Position numbers and translations under genes: made by a program. The notes below the pieces were generated by a model. It worked only from the letters and a program-made list of their open reading frames with translations. It made no database searches and was not told the DNA's origin. DNA of 64,000 nucleotides from Thermofilaceae archaeon (GTDB taxonomy: Archaea > Thermoproteota > Thermoprotei > Thermofilales > Thermofilaceae), in the NCBI GenBank assembly GCA_025057995.1, contig JANXEW010000007.1:1-64000 (forward strand). Direction: 5' to 3'. Shown here piece by piece: positions 1-9,108 of the stretch (positions within the stretch are counted from its first letter, which is position 1; each line of letters starts with the position of its first letter).

Positions 1-152
1 TTCCTGTTGAGGAGTTGGGGGAGGAGGATGAAACGGCTGCCCCGCAGGATAGGACCAAACAGGGTCGATGAGTCCCCGCAACAAGACCCGGGTGGGTCCT
101 TAGACGGATTCCGCCTAGAAACTGAAGGCGGGCTACAACCGGCTGACCGCCC
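1..152 (+). ncRNA. rnpB: RNase P RNA, 3' part (5' end outside window)
   Basis: The segment aligns by eye with the 3' half of RNase P RNA. It has the AAACGGCTGCCCCGCAGGA block, the GGACCAAACAGGG block with its returning GAGTCC strand, and CCCGGGTGGGTCC, which resembles the bacterial CCCGGGTAGGC element. The terminal CTGAAGGCGGGCTAC corresponds to the conserved CAGAA...GGCUUA region, and the last bases would form the 3' strand of helix P1. The RNA would be the catalytic subunit that matures tRNA 5' ends. The 5' half lies before the window, so the fold cannot be checked completely. Genes for three RNase P proteins occur further along. The 3' end is approximate. Confidence 0.82.
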
Positions 153-208
153 TTCATTAACAAGTAACGAATAAATATAAGTAAGAGAAGAAAACGTCAA
201 GCACCTAT

Positions 209-472
209 ATGCCCACAGCATATGTATTGATAAGTACCGATGTAGGCGCCGAGAGGGAAGTACTTGAAAGACTTAAGGAGTTTCCTGAGGTTGAAGAAGC
301 ATATGTAGTCTACGGGATTTATGATTTGGTAGTTAAGATTGACGTTGAAAGACAGGAAGACCTTCGAGAAGTGCTTACCAATAAGTTGAGAAAGCTTGAT
401 AAGGTACGTTCAACTTTGACGATGATAGCTGTTGAGGGCTTCGAAAGGTGGAAGAAACAAGAGTCCATGTAG
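209..472 (+). CDS. Stand-alone Lrp/AsnC ligand-binding (RAM) domain protein
   Basis: This 87-residue protein consists only of the RAM (Lrp/AsnC effector-binding) domain. It opens with AYVLISTDVGAE and contains the typical VEEAYVVYGIYDLVVKI core, and it has no helix-turn-helix. Stand-alone RAM proteins are common in archaea and form beta-alpha-beta-beta-alpha-beta oligomers that bind amino acids. They may regulate DNA-binding partners, but that role is inferred from the family. The 3' end overlaps the start of tiaS by 25 bases, so the two are probably co-transcribed. The ATG lies about 55 bases after the RNase P RNA. Confidence 0.85.
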   Translation: MPTAYVLISTDVGAEREVLERLKEFPEVEEAYVVYGIYDLVVKIDVERQEDLREVLTNKLRKLDKVRSTLTMIAVEGFERWKKQESM

Positions 473-1770
473 GGTTTGATGACACTGACAGCCCATTCGG
501 GTTGTGTACAACCTATTTGGCGACTCTCATACTGACTGAATTACATCGTGGAGGGTTTCACTTTGCAGATTTTCCTTATTTGATTAGGTTGAACCCTAAC
601 ATCCCCTTCAAGACGAGGGGAAACGGTGCAGTATCGATTCACTTAGAAAACGTAAATGACATCGAAGCCCTTAAGGATACGATACAACACTACTTGGAAA
701 AGTACGCGCTGAATCACCCAAAGACAGACCCTACTGCAGTCATTTACACCGGCCCGCTAGAACAGTTAAAAGTATTATACCATCGTGCCCTAAGCGACCT
801 CGTCTCCCCTTCGCTCGTCAAAAAACTCCTCGATAAGAATGGCGGTATAATACTGGGTGGAAACAAGGGGAGAGGAATTGTAGGAGCTGCAGCCAGTATA
901 GGTGCTTATAAACTTGAAAAATACACCTACGAACTACTTCTATATCGATCGCCCGATATTAAAAAGAGAAATCCCAGTATTGAAGAAATAATCCTAGAGA
1001 TCGACAAGATTTTAAGACCCTTAATCTTTTCGAATGTAGACTATCGATCCGGAAGAATCTTAGCAGTACCACATGGACCAGACCCGGTCGCAGCCGGGAT
1101 ACGCTCCCTTAACCCCCTCGTGCTCACATCAATATCCAATAGGCTTGCCAAACTCCTAGAGTGCAAGCAAGCTGTCATCTATAAAACAAATCAGGCTACA
1201 AACTGCCACCTTAACGTAGTTAAGTCCATAGCTGATTTAAGACCCTATGACGCGGCGATAGTGAGAGGAGTTGTGGCCGGTAAAGTACAAAAGCTTAAAG
1301 GCGGCCACGTGATCTTCAAGATTACACATAACAACAGTCAAGCGACCTGTGCCGTTTTCCGAGAAACTGGCATCTTATCGAGAGTAGCGTATTGTCTACG
1401 CGAAGGCGATGAGGTAGAAGTTGGTGGGGGTGTTCAACCTCGAACCAAGGGACTAACGATAAACGCTGAATACATCCGAGTTCTAAGTGTAAAGTCAGCC
1501 ACCATAATCGAGAACCCTACATGCCCAAAATGCGGTAAACGAATGGAATCCGCTGGTAGAGGTAAGGGATACAGATGTAAAAGGTGTAACTACACGGATA
1601 TACATACGACTAAAATAGTAAAAGAGGTCCCCCGACCGCTCGAACCGGGACTCTATCTACAGAGCCCTTCAGCCTATCGTCACCTTTCTCTACCTAAAGA
1701 AATCATCGGCTCTAAACCTATCCCAGCAAAACCTTTTCCCGAGTTTTTCCTTTGTTTAATGCAGCCATAA
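448..1770 (+). CDS. tiaS: tRNA(Ile2) 2-agmatinylcytidine synthetase TiaS
   Basis: TiaS attaches agmatine to C34 of the CAU-anticodon tRNA-Ile so that it reads AUA. The protein has the N-terminal GFDDTDSPFG kinase-like motif, the following TRGNGAVSIHL stretch, the GGNKGRGIVGAAASIGA segment and an OB-fold region. A C-terminal zinc ribbon (CPKCGKRM and CKRCN, around residues 358-378) follows. Its length of 440 residues is normal. It begins at a GTG inside the preceding gene, because no later in-frame start leaves the DDTDS motif with its usual short leader. The tRNA it modifies is not in this window; the tRNA-Ile here has anticodon GAT. Confidence 0.93.
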   Translation: MEETRVHVGFDDTDSPFGLCTTYLATLILTELHRGGFHFADFPYLIRLNPNIPFKTRGNGAVSIHLENVNDIEALKDTIQHYLEKYALNHPKTDPTAVIYTGPLEQLKVLYHRALSDLVSPSLVKKLLDKNGGIILGGNKGRGIVGAAASIGAYKLEKYTYELLLYRSPDIKKRNPSIEEIILEIDKILRPLIFSNVDYRSGRILAVPHGPDPVAAGIRSLNPLVLTSISNRLAKLLECKQAVIYKTNQATNCHLNVVKSIADLRPYDAAIVRGVVAGKVQKLKGGHVIFKITHNNSQATCAVFRETGILSRVAYCLREGDEVEVGGGVQPRTKGLTINAEYIRVLSVKSATIIENPTCPKCGKRMESAGRGKGYRCKRCNYTDIHTTKIVKEVPRPLEPGLYLQSPSAYRHLSLPKEIIGSKPIPAKPFPEFFLCLMQP

Positions 1771-1889
1771 ATAACTCTATTTATCCTTAATTTTGAATCC
1801 AGACAACCCGTCAGTACGTTATTTATAATGGAACTGAAATAACTACGTCAACACAACTTTAAATGGTGTACCTCTCACAGGTTTAATCT

Positions 1890-3158
1890 ATGTTAAGGCT
1901 GAAAGTACTTGGTGGCGGCAGACAGGTAGGGAAGAACGCATTGCTACTAGAGGGGAGAAGGACCCAATTCCTACTCGACTACGGCGTCGACATCAGTGGA
2001 CCAGAGCCGGAATTCCCACTTCACGTACGACCTAGAGACTTAACAGGATTGTTCATTACACATGCTCATCTCGACCACAGTGGCGCAGCACCGTTGCTTT
2101 ATGTGTCTGCTAAACCAAGGCTTTTTCTATCACGTTTAACCCTTGAATTGAGCGATTTACTCATCTCCGACTTTATGAAACTCTCGAAATACTATATCCC
2201 ATACGAATACGCTCAGGTTGAAGAGATGAAAAGTAACTCAACGTTTGTCAAAGATGGCTCCGAAATAGAGGAAAATGGGGTGTTAACCCGATTCAGAAAC
2301 GCTGGACACATCCCGGGTAGTCTTATGCTGGAGATTGAGATTGAGAGCATGCGAGTTCTTTACACAGGGGACTTTAACACTGTGGACACTTGTCTTTTAA
2401 ATGGCGCCAACATAGATCCATTCAAGGAGAACGATGTAGTTATAATGGAGGGGACCTACGCCGCATTTAATCACCCCAACCGCTCGGAAGTAGAGAAAGC
2501 GTTCATTAACGATTTATTAGAGGTTTTAGATTCAGGAGGCAACGTGCTTGTACCGACGTTTGCAGTTGGAAGGGCTCAGGAAATATTATGTGTCATCGCC
2601 AAACATGGGGTAAAATACCCAGTATACGTTGACGGCATGGCTAGGCGCGTTAACATGATACTTTCTGAAAACTCTGAATTCCTTCGAGAACCCGAGTTGT
2701 TCAGAAACGCTGTTAATAAAGCGATTCACGTTAGTGGATGGAGAGACAGGAGGAGAGCGCTCGAAAGTCCATCTATAATAGTTTCTCCAGCTGCCATGCT
2801 CAAAGGTGGTTCATCTGTCCACTACGCTAAAGAAATAGTCGAAGATAGTAGAAACGCTATATTTTTTGTGAGCTACCTCATGCGTGAAACTCCAGCCAGA
2901 AAACTTCTAGAAACGGGCAGTCTCCAACTTGAAACATTACAGAAGAAAGTTAACGCAAGAGTTGAATGGTACGATTTCTCCTCTCACTGCGGTAGGCTCG
3001 AACTCATGAATGTTTTAGAGAAACTCGATTCAGACACTAAAATAGTATTCGTACATGCTGAGGAAGAGGTAGGGAAAGAATTCAGTGAATATGTGGCGAG
3101 AACATACGATATAAAAGTCTTTTATCCTTCAGAAGGAGAGATACTTGAACTGACTTAA
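1890..3158 (+). CDS. Beta-CASP metallo-beta-lactamase ribonuclease (aCPSF2-like)
   Basis: This 422-residue protein belongs to the beta-CASP branch of metallo-beta-lactamase nucleases. Visible motifs are THAHLDHSG (motif 2, about residues 57-65), the histidine in NAGHIPGS, YTGDFNT (motif 4) and the beta-CASP stretch VPTFAVGRAQEIL. The C-terminal DFSSHCGR and VHAEEE supply the last metal-binding histidines. It lacks the N-terminal KH domains of aCPSF1, so it fits the shorter aCPSF2 group, which processes or degrades RNA. It appears to be a single gene with its own upstream AT-rich region, followed by tRNA-Pro. Confidence 0.88.
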   Translation: MLRLKVLGGGRQVGKNALLLEGRRTQFLLDYGVDISGPEPEFPLHVRPRDLTGLFITHAHLDHSGAAPLLYVSAKPRLFLSRLTLELSDLLISDFMKLSKYYIPYEYAQVEEMKSNSTFVKDGSEIEENGVLTRFRNAGHIPGSLMLEIEIESMRVLYTGDFNTVDTCLLNGANIDPFKENDVVIMEGTYAAFNHPNRSEVEKAFINDLLEVLDSGGNVLVPTFAVGRAQEILCVIAKHGVKYPVYVDGMARRVNMILSENSEFLREPELFRNAVNKAIHVSGWRDRRRALESPSIIVSPAAMLKGGSSVHYAKEIVEDSRNAIFFVSYLMRETPARKLLETGSLQLETLQKKVNARVEWYDFSSHCGRLELMNVLEKLDSDTKIVFVHAEEEVGKEFSEYVARTYDIKVFYPSEGEILELT

Positions 3159-3216
3159 GAGTCTTCCTCGATACACGAATATATCTTAATAAAACCCTTC
3201 ACGTAGAACCTCGTAC

Positions 3217-3326
<110 letters not shown>

Positions 3327-3508
3327 CTATTTACAACTTAAACCTTCTAAAAATTGGATAACAGATAACGAGTTTTGAATATGTACCCAATAGACTCTTC
3401 AGTTTAGTAAAAACGACAATTGAAATGACGCAATTATTTTTTAGACGTTAAGTAGCTTGATCAGGTTAAAGAAACAAACTCTTCCTCGACGGTCTAAGAT
3501 AAACACTA

Positions 3509-3519
3509 AAAACTTTTAT
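3509..3519 (+). promoter_or_regulatory. Probable TATA box for the XRE-CBS gene
   Basis: An AAAACTTTTAT box lies about 26 bases before the ATG at 3535. This is the archaeal spacing for a leaderless transcript starting at or next to that codon. It helps reject the longer upstream TTG start at 3457. Confidence 0.45.
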
Positions 3520-3534
3520 TCAACTTCCAATGTA

Positions 3535-4119
3535 ATGGCTACTGTAATGGAGCTTATAACGCTTGACGAGCTTAGAACGCTGAGGAAAAAGGCTGGACTA
3601 ACTCAAGCTGAACTTGCTCGACGTGCTGGAGTAAGCCAATCATTGATAGCTAGAGTCGAGGCTGGGACTGTCAACCCACGTCTCTCCACCTTAACTCGTA
3701 TATATAACGCACTTCGCGAGTACATGGAAGAGGAAGTAACAGCTGAGAAAATAATGAACTCGCCAGTTATAACAGCACAAGTGGATGATAGGCTTGATCG
3801 AATAGCTGAAGTTATGTGGATGCAAGGCATTTCTCAAATTCCAGTCCTAGATCGTGACGGTAGCATCGTAGGCACTGTATACGAACGTGACATTGTTGAA
3901 GCGTTTCTGAAACACAAGGATAAAGCAAACCAAATGAAAGTTATAGACATCATGTCCGAACCATTACCACTAGTACAAAAAACAGCTAGACTAAACAGCA
4001 TAGTCAAGATTCTCCGTGGTGAAATACCAGCAGTACTCGTGGTTGACGGATGGAATCTTATAGGGATAATCACTAAAAGTGATTTAATGCGCTTCTTTGC
4101 TGGAATTTCTAAATCTTAG
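3535..4119 (+). CDS. XRE-type HTH protein with two CBS domains
   Basis: An N-terminal XRE helix-turn-helix (about residues 12-60, core LTQAELARRAGVSQSLIARV) is followed by a pair of CBS domains. They begin near MNSPVITAQVDDRLDRIAEV and MSEPLPLVQ, and each ends in a GTVYERDIV or GIITKSDLM type strand. CBS pairs generally bind adenosyl ligands, so a transcription factor responding to such a ligand is a fair inference. The start is set at ATG 3535 because a TATA box lies 26 bases upstream and the extra N-terminus of the longer reading has no resemblance to the family. The 3' end overlaps the convergent next gene by 11 bases. Confidence 0.86.
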   Translation: MATVMELITLDELRTLRKKAGLTQAELARRAGVSQSLIARVEAGTVNPRLSTLTRIYNALREYMEEEVTAEKIMNSPVITAQVDDRLDRIAEVMWMQGISQIPVLDRDGSIVGTVYERDIVEAFLKHKDKANQMKVIDIMSEPLPLVQKTARLNSIVKILRGEIPAVLVVDGWNLIGIITKSDLMRFFAGISKS

Positions 4120-4504
4120 CTCTAGCTACAGACGAACGAACCTTGTATAGGGTCATCGGTTTCTGACCTTTCTTAGCTAAGCACCCCTCCGAAACAAAAC
4201 GCGCAAGGTATGCTGCCACAGTCGTAATTTTAAGTTCCGGATCGATTGCTAATAGCACCCGGTGAAGTTCCTTAAGTGTAAACCAATTCCCTTCACCGTA
4301 ATGTTCAACGATAACCTCCCATATCTTATCCTTCAAACTACTGTGCTCACTACCCTCATCTGATCCCTCTTCAATGCCCCCCATAAGATTCAACATATCC
4401 AACACCTGTAGAACACGAGCTTTTGTCAACTGGCGTCCTTCCAACGTTATAGTGACCCTCTCGCCGGATGGCAACACTTCTTCGATTCTCACTTTGGGGG
4501 GCAT
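4109..4504 (-). CDS. Hypothetical protein, probably winged helix
   Basis: The protein has 131 residues. The N-terminal part (PPKVRIEEVLPSGERVTITLEG) looks like a beta-rich segment. After an acidic, serine-rich linker (about residues 44-55) the C-terminal half has helices and a wing-like end typical of a winged-helix fold. I do not recognise a named family. It is convergent with the XRE-CBS gene and followed upstream by a 500-base non-coding region. A DNA-binding role is only suggested by the fold. Confidence 0.68.
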   Translation of the reverse strand: MPPKVRIEEVLPSGERVTITLEGRQLTKARVLQVLDMLNLMGGIEEGSDEGSEHSSLKDKIWEVIVEHYGEGNWFTLKELHRVLLAIDPELKITTVAAYLARFVSEGCLAKKGQKPMTLYKVRSSVARAKI

Positions 4505-5005
4505 TGCAATTCAAGTCATTCAAACCCTGTATAAAAGAGAGGCGTTTATTCTAACTATTTGAATGAAACATGATAACGTCTATTTATCCTCTTTCCTAAA
4601 TAAAGATAGCAATTTGCATTTTATTTTTTGAAAAGAGTTGTATAATCTCATATATAACACCAAAACTTGATTCTAGAACTCTTTTTAAAGTTCCAGTGGA
4701 AATAAAGGGGTTAGATTTTTCTTAAATTCCACCCGGGTTATTCTGTTACACGTGAAGAACGTATACAGGTACTGTAGAACAAGCTCGGCCCCATTGTTTC
4801 CTTTGGAACTACTGGAAGATATATGATGGAAGATAATTAGAGCTCTAATATTTTATACTCGAAGAGAATTTTAATTTTATCGAGTTGTTCCACAGGAAAT
4901 TTAGGGGTGCTCTACTTCTTTAAAAGTAATAGTTTGGCAAAGAATTTTAAGTTCATTATCATAAACATCCTCACGACGTTTGACTAATTAAAAATCTTAA
5001 AGATT
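4505..5005. other. AT-rich intergenic region with no gene
   Basis: This 500-base stretch between two minus-strand genes is strongly AT-rich and I see no convincing gene. Bases 4768-4828 form a short open run ending at a TGA that resembles the tail of a coding sequence, but it has no start and no recognisable motif. It could be a decayed gene end. Confidence 0.5.
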
Positions 5006-6631
5006 TTAAACAATCATAAGGAATGGGATTATGAAGAGAAAACCATGTAAAATGAGCAGGAGAAGAGCTTTTGTAAACATCTCGGTAACCACCTCATTCA
5101 ATTTCTCTAACTTAGATGAATCAAGAAAACTGCTTTTAACAAGTATTCTCCTCAAACGGTAGTGTAGAAATTCCTTGCATGCATCTGCATCTCTCCGTAG
5201 AGTTTCCACATCAGTTAAAACAGCCTCTAATGTGTAACGAGTTCCTAAAGGGTTGTATGTGTCGCCCGCTCGTGCTCCTGTAAGTTCATGTGTATCCGTA
5301 GTAGCAGTTACAAAAGTTATATCCGGATACGCGAGTTGAGTGTAAATTTGGTCTCTAAACTGACGTATCATGTTATTCGAGTCATAAACTATAAGGTTTA
5401 GTGTCGATGTAGTCGATGACAGCGTTAGAAATGAGACTCCTGCTGTGCCTATTTCGTTGTGCCACCCTCCTAACTTCGTGGCTAACCCGACTTTCCATCC
5501 ATCTCTTAAGTCCAACGAGGCTTTAGTTATTGCCGATTTTACGCAGTTTAGCAATTGTTCAGTCAGTTGATCGTGTCCGGTGGGGCTAGGTCTCGGTTCA
5601 TCAAAACTGTTATGGTTATCGACTAGAATTACATTTTCACCGATCTTCTCAGCTAACGAAAGCGGAATATCTTCGAGACCGCCATCCACTCTTTCAGTTA
5701 AGACTATAGTTTGACCGCATTCTAGCGAGAGAGCTATGCATCGAAATCCCCACTCTTTGCAGACTCCTAACCCCAATTTCTCGCCGATGCAGAGAACTTC
5801 GCCACCCCCTTCTACAATCTGTCTAACGAGATTAGTTAACCCTATACGATCGATTAGGTCCTCACTATGCTTGGAAGCACCGTGTAAAACCATGGCTTTC
5901 AACCCGGCCTTTGATGCGTAAGAGACGAGCATCGAGGGAAGACGGCTGCTACCTAGGTCCCTGAAAGGTCCCGGGTGAATGTGTGGGATAGCGATAAAAC
6001 CCCAAACGCCTGAAGCGTTTGATAAGTCTAAAACGTACACGGGTACACTTTTCTGAACTGTAACTTTCTTCAAAGCGTTTTCCATGATATCAAGATCGTG
6101 AGCAAGGATATAGCTAAAGTAGGCAGAGAGCAATTCTAAACCGCCGTATGGTCCGAGTTTGTTTTTCAATATCCGAATAAACACTTCAGTTGATGCGAAA
6201 GAGATGCAAGAAAGAATGATTGTGATAGTAAGCTCAGTTATTGAACATCCGTTGATGATTACAGTTAACAAGCCAATGGCTAGTAATATCACAGCTTTCT
6301 GGCTTGAACCGGATAAGAATCGCACAGGGATATGTAGAAGTAGCGTTGGGGGTATTAGAATGAGACAAGTGTAACTGCGAATAGCGGATACAAGCATGCC
6401 CCAAATCAAGAAAAGTGGAGCTAAACCCCAGGCACGCTTCGCGGTTATAAATTTGCGGACTAGAATTTTAAGCGTTATAGGAAGTAACAACGTTACGTAA
6501 AGTACATAAACTAAGCTGCAACCAAAGCTCACTGATAAAATTGATAACGCCAATGTGGTAGGTACTATAACCTTTAAAGCGGGAAAGGAGAAAAGAGCCT
6601 TAGCCCCTCTCTCGAACCCCTTTAGGTCCAC
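5006..6631 (-). CDS. DUF2070 family membrane protein
   Basis: The first 170 residues contain about six hydrophobic segments, and a single hydrophobic helix (LLLLILHGFLFIIPFL) closes the protein. The soluble middle carries the DUF2070 signature HIHPGPFRDLGSSRLPS, followed by VLHGASKHSEDL, a DNHNSFDEPRP motif and a late TATTDTHELTGARAGDTYNP stretch. Its conserved His and Asp residues suggest a metal-dependent activity facing one side of the membrane. The function of this archaeal family is not known to me. The start is placed at GTG 6631, preceded by GAGGGGG; a TTG at 6655 would add eight residues. Confidence 0.84.
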   Translation of the reverse strand: MDLKGFERGAKALFSFPALKVIVPTTLALSILSVSFGCSLVYVLYVTLLLPITLKILVRKFITAKRAWGLAPLFLIWGMLVSAIRSYTCLILIPPTLLLHIPVRFLSGSSQKAVILLAIGLLTVIINGCSITELTITIILSCISFASTEVFIRILKNKLGPYGGLELLSAYFSYILAHDLDIMENALKKVTVQKSVPVYVLDLSNASGVWGFIAIPHIHPGPFRDLGSSRLPSMLVSYASKAGLKAMVLHGASKHSEDLIDRIGLTNLVRQIVEGGGEVLCIGEKLGLGVCKEWGFRCIALSLECGQTIVLTERVDGGLEDIPLSLAEKIGENVILVDNHNSFDEPRPSPTGHDQLTEQLLNCVKSAITKASLDLRDGWKVGLATKLGGWHNEIGTAGVSFLTLSSTTSTLNLIVYDSNNMIRQFRDQIYTQLAYPDITFVTATTDTHELTGARAGDTYNPLGTRYTLEAVLTDVETLRRDADACKEFLHYRLRRILVKSSFLDSSKLEKLNEVVTEMFTKALLLLILHGFLFIIPFLMIV

Positions 6632-6754
6632 GGGGTATGCACCCCCTCTATCCAAAATTTTCGTCTGTCAACTATCGTTGAAAATAAAAACCTTTGGCGT
6701 CGGGCTTGACAGAAAAGGTTTTTATTTGTTCCATATTACATACCCAGCTCTCAA

Positions 6755-6829
6755 GCCCCGGTGGTGTAGACTGGCTAACACGCCGGCCTGTGGAGCCGGT
6801 AAACCCGGGTTCAAGTCCCGGCCGGGGCC
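6755..6829 (+). tRNA. tRNA-His (GTG), no intron, no encoded G-1
   Basis: Acceptor GCCCCGG pairs with CCGGGGC and the discriminator is C at 6829. The D arm is GTGT...ACAC and the T arm is CCGGG-TTCAAGT-CCCGG. The anticodon arm is CCGGC-CTGTGGA-GCCGG, giving anticodon GTG. It is the only uninterrupted tRNA in the window. The base before position 1 is A (6754), so the G-1 that histidyl-tRNA synthetase recognises is not encoded opposite C73. CCA is not encoded. Confidence 0.95.
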
Positions 6830-7214
6830 CCTTCGAATTTTTAATGAACGTTTTCGTTATGTATTAATTTGTGGGCTTTGTCGTGTATTTAAGACGATAT
6901 TGTCTGCCTGAGTGTTTACTTCTGCTTTTTGGTTTTTTAGTTGTTCTTCGGTATATTTTTAGGGGTACAGGAGTTTGTCATCTCTCTATCACATTTGAAC
7001 TTGACGAGCTAAGTGGACAATTTAATGTGGTTTGATTTAAGGACTAAGAGTGGCAGTTTTTCATTCTACACAATTAATCAGTGTTCGTATAAGGGGCTGT
7101 CCTTGAACCAGGTAGCACGTCAAATAGGTGAAGTTGTAGCACGCGTGTGATTCCGTCAATATTTTGACCTTTGTAGGCAAGCTTTTATTGATTGTCGTGA
7201 TTCCCTTTTGGCAT
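6830..7214. other. Intergenic region without recognisable gene
   Basis: These 385 bases between tRNA-His and the KH-domain gene are T-rich at first. I see no open frame of believable composition and no convincing RNA fold. The T runs at 6923-6960 may terminate the tRNA transcript. Confidence 0.5.
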
Positions 7215-7784
7215 ATGAGGAGGTACTCAGGTGTTCCAGTTGCTGTGAGTCCGGAGCGTTTAGGGTTTATTATAGGTAAAGGTGGTCAGGGGATAACGGC
7301 TTTAGAGGAGACATTTAATGTTAAGATTGAAGTGGATTCTAAGACTTCAACCGTATACGTATCTCCGGGAGAGAACGCTACACCGTTTGAGGTTATGCGC
7401 GCTAAACAGGCTATAGAGGCTTTATCGCTCGGGTTTAGGCTTGAAGATGTCCTATCTTTAAGTGAAGATGAGTGGTGTTTAGAGATTGTCGATTTGAACG
7501 AGTTAGCTCGAAACCTCGATGATTTGAGGAGGATCAAGGCGAGGATAATTGGTGAAGAGGGTAAGGCGCGTAAAAACTTAGAACAGATGTCTGGAGTCAA
7601 GATTGTAGTAGGCGATAAAATGGTAGGTTTGCTTGGAGAGTGTGGAAACGTCAACGTAGCGCGGAAAGCTGTGTTAATGCTCGCTAGAGGTCGAACACAT
7701 GGTAGCGTATACGGTTACCTACGTGCTGCAGGTCGTGAACTGAAAAGGAAGAAGCTTCAACTGTGGAAGGGAGACCATGAGTAG
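7215..7784 (+). CDS. KH-domain protein, archaeal Dim2/Pno1 (Krr1-like)
   Basis: After trimming to ATG 7215 the protein has 189 residues and two KH domains. The first has the clear GFIIGKGGQGITALEE loop near its N-terminus. The second is degenerate, with RIIGEEGKARKNLEQMSG around residues 110-130. This is the architecture of archaeal Dim2/Pno1, which binds 16S rRNA near its 3' end and works with the Nob1 and Rio kinases in late small-subunit maturation. The start at 7215 is preferred because the residues encoded upstream are hydrophobic and unlike the family. Neither Rio1 nor Nob1 is adjacent here. Confidence 0.85.
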   Translation: MRRYSGVPVAVSPERLGFIIGKGGQGITALEETFNVKIEVDSKTSTVYVSPGENATPFEVMRAKQAIEALSLGFRLEDVLSLSEDEWCLEIVDLNELARNLDDLRRIKARIIGEEGKARKNLEQMSGVKIVVGDKMVGLLGECGNVNVARKAVLMLARGRTHGSVYGYLRAAGRELKRKKLQLWKGDHE

Positions 7785-7863
7785 AAATACACCTTAGCCC
7801 CCTCTAACACCTTAGGTAAAACAGCCAGAAGAGTTTTAAAGCCCTTTTTCGCTTAAGTGGACG

Positions 7864-7993
7864 GCGGGGGTGCCCGAGCTAGGTAAAGGGGGCGGACCAG
7901 CTCTACAGGCTGGGCTTAAACTCAAGTCTATATATAGATGGTTGGGTCATCCGCTGGCGAAGGCCTGCCCGGGTTCGAATCCCGGCCCCCGCA
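7864..7993 (+). tRNA. tRNA-Leu (CAA) with two introns
   Basis: Acceptor GCGGGGG/CCCCCGC, discriminator A (7993), and a long variable arm (TGGCGAAGGCCTGC) mark a class II tRNA-Leu. The anticodon stem is GCGGA/TCCGC. Intron 1 (7896-7919, 24 nt) lies between positions 30 and 31, inside the stem; its inner hairpin is CCAGC/GCTGG, its helix is GGGC/GCTT, and its bulges are GGA and AAA. Intron 2 (7927-7948, 22 nt) is at the canonical 37/38 site, with helix CTCA/TGGG and 3' bulge TCA. Splicing both gives GCGGA-CTCAAGA-TCCGC with anticodon CAA. The second intron's inner helix is weak. Confidence 0.92.
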
Positions 7994-8052
7994 TCATTTA
8001 TGAACTTTGAGTATTTTAGAACTGACTAAAGAATAAATAATTGTGAAAATAT

Positions 8053-9108
8053 TTACTTCAGATTTTTTATTCCGAAGTATAGAAGGGCAGCTATTCCGTT
8101 TGTTTTCTTCAGAATTTCTGCACCTTCAAGGTCTGGGGGGATGACTATAACGTCTTCAGCCGTTTCAGAAGCTTTTTCTAAGAGTGAGAGAATCTGCATA
8201 CGATCGTCGCTTAACAGTGCCTCATCTAGGATCAATAACTTCTTTACCGCCTTAGCGGCGAGAGCGAAGGATACTTCCTCTAACCCGATAGCAATTTTGT
8301 CGGAATTTTTAAAAAAATGTTCTAAAAACTCAGTTAATGCATTTTTTGGGGTAGTAAGTGCAGCTTCTTCGAATACAGTCTTTAGTTCATCTCTTCTTAA
8401 AAGTTCGTAGAAGCCCGCTAGTCCCCCCTCGGGGACCTCTACGCGTTTAACAGATACTTTAAAATTCTTTAAGCATTCTAATGCGATGTCCTGTAGTAGT
8501 TGAGGGGATAGGAGGATTAAACTTTCTACTCCTCTCGACTTTAACATCTCAATAGTTGAAGGTAGAGCTTTTTCGAGAGCTGTCTTTACCTGTGATTTTA
8601 GGCTTCCCTCTTTGTTAGGTCTAGGAAGGCTGATGCATGAAAGGACTTCTAGGCCCTGAGGACGAATTAATCCGACGGCAATTTCATCCACGTCTACGCT
8701 TATGAGTCCGACGGCTCTAGCCTTAGCTGATGCTATCCTCAATACCCTTTCGTGGTGTTTCATTAAGTGGTTCTTTGTGATTTCTATCTCGTCGCCGGGC
8801 TTTAACCCCAGTGTATGGTGCGACCCTTTAGCCTCTAGCCATTCAGGAGCCTCGACTATTAGGCCGAGGATGCGTAGAGAATCCGAGAACCTTTGAAACT
8901 CAACCTTTTTTACTTTAACGGTAACTTTTACGCGAACTCTTTCACCTCTTTCGGTTCCATCAATTCTTTCAAGTTTTATTTGGCGCGTTGTCCAAGCCGT
9001 GACAAGGTCCCCGATATCCACTAGAAGGGAAGCAAAGTAAAGGTCTTCAACAGTTTCAAGCTGTAGTTTTAACTTATTTAAATGAATGTTCTCTTCAAGT
9101 ATTTTCAA
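8053..9108 (-). CDS. pelA: Pelota (Dom34) ribosome-rescue protein
   Basis: Pelota pairs with an aEF1A- or Hbs1-like GTPase to split stalled ribosomes. The 351-residue length matches archaeal pelota. The N-terminal Sm-like domain includes DLYFASLLVDIGDLV and the basic loop TRQIKLER, followed by the long strand VRVKVTVKVKKVEF. The middle and C-terminal eRF1-type domains follow, with the C-terminal IAALLYF strand. It starts at a TTG that overlaps the stop of the upstream FKBP gene by four bases (TTGA), so the two are translationally coupled. Confidence 0.94.
   Translation of the reverse strand: MKILEENIHLNKLKLQLETVEDLYFASLLVDIGDLVTAWTTRQIKLERIDGTERGERVRVKVTVKVKKVEFQRFSDSLRILGLIVEAPEWLEAKGSHHTLGLKPGDEIEITKNHLMKHHERVLRIASAKARAVGLISVDVDEIAVGLIRPQGLEVLSCISLPRPNKEGSLKSQVKTALEKALPSTIEMLKSRGVESLILLSPQLLQDIALECLKNFKVSVKRVEVPEGGLAGFYELLRRDELKTVFEEAALTTPKNALTEFLEHFFKNSDKIAIGLEEVSFALAAKAVKKLLILDEALLSDDRMQILSLLEKASETAEDVIVIPPDLEGAEILKKTNGIAALLYFGIKNLK

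Noticed and set aside
3457-3534. Upstream extension of the XRE-CBS protein from a TTG
   Set aside because: A TATA box falls inside it at the correct distance from the ATG at 3535, and the extra residues do not match the family.
4768-4828. Short plus-strand open run ending in TGA that looks like a gene tail
   Set aside because: It has no start codon, no upstream body and no recognisable motif, so it is not listed as a pseudogene.
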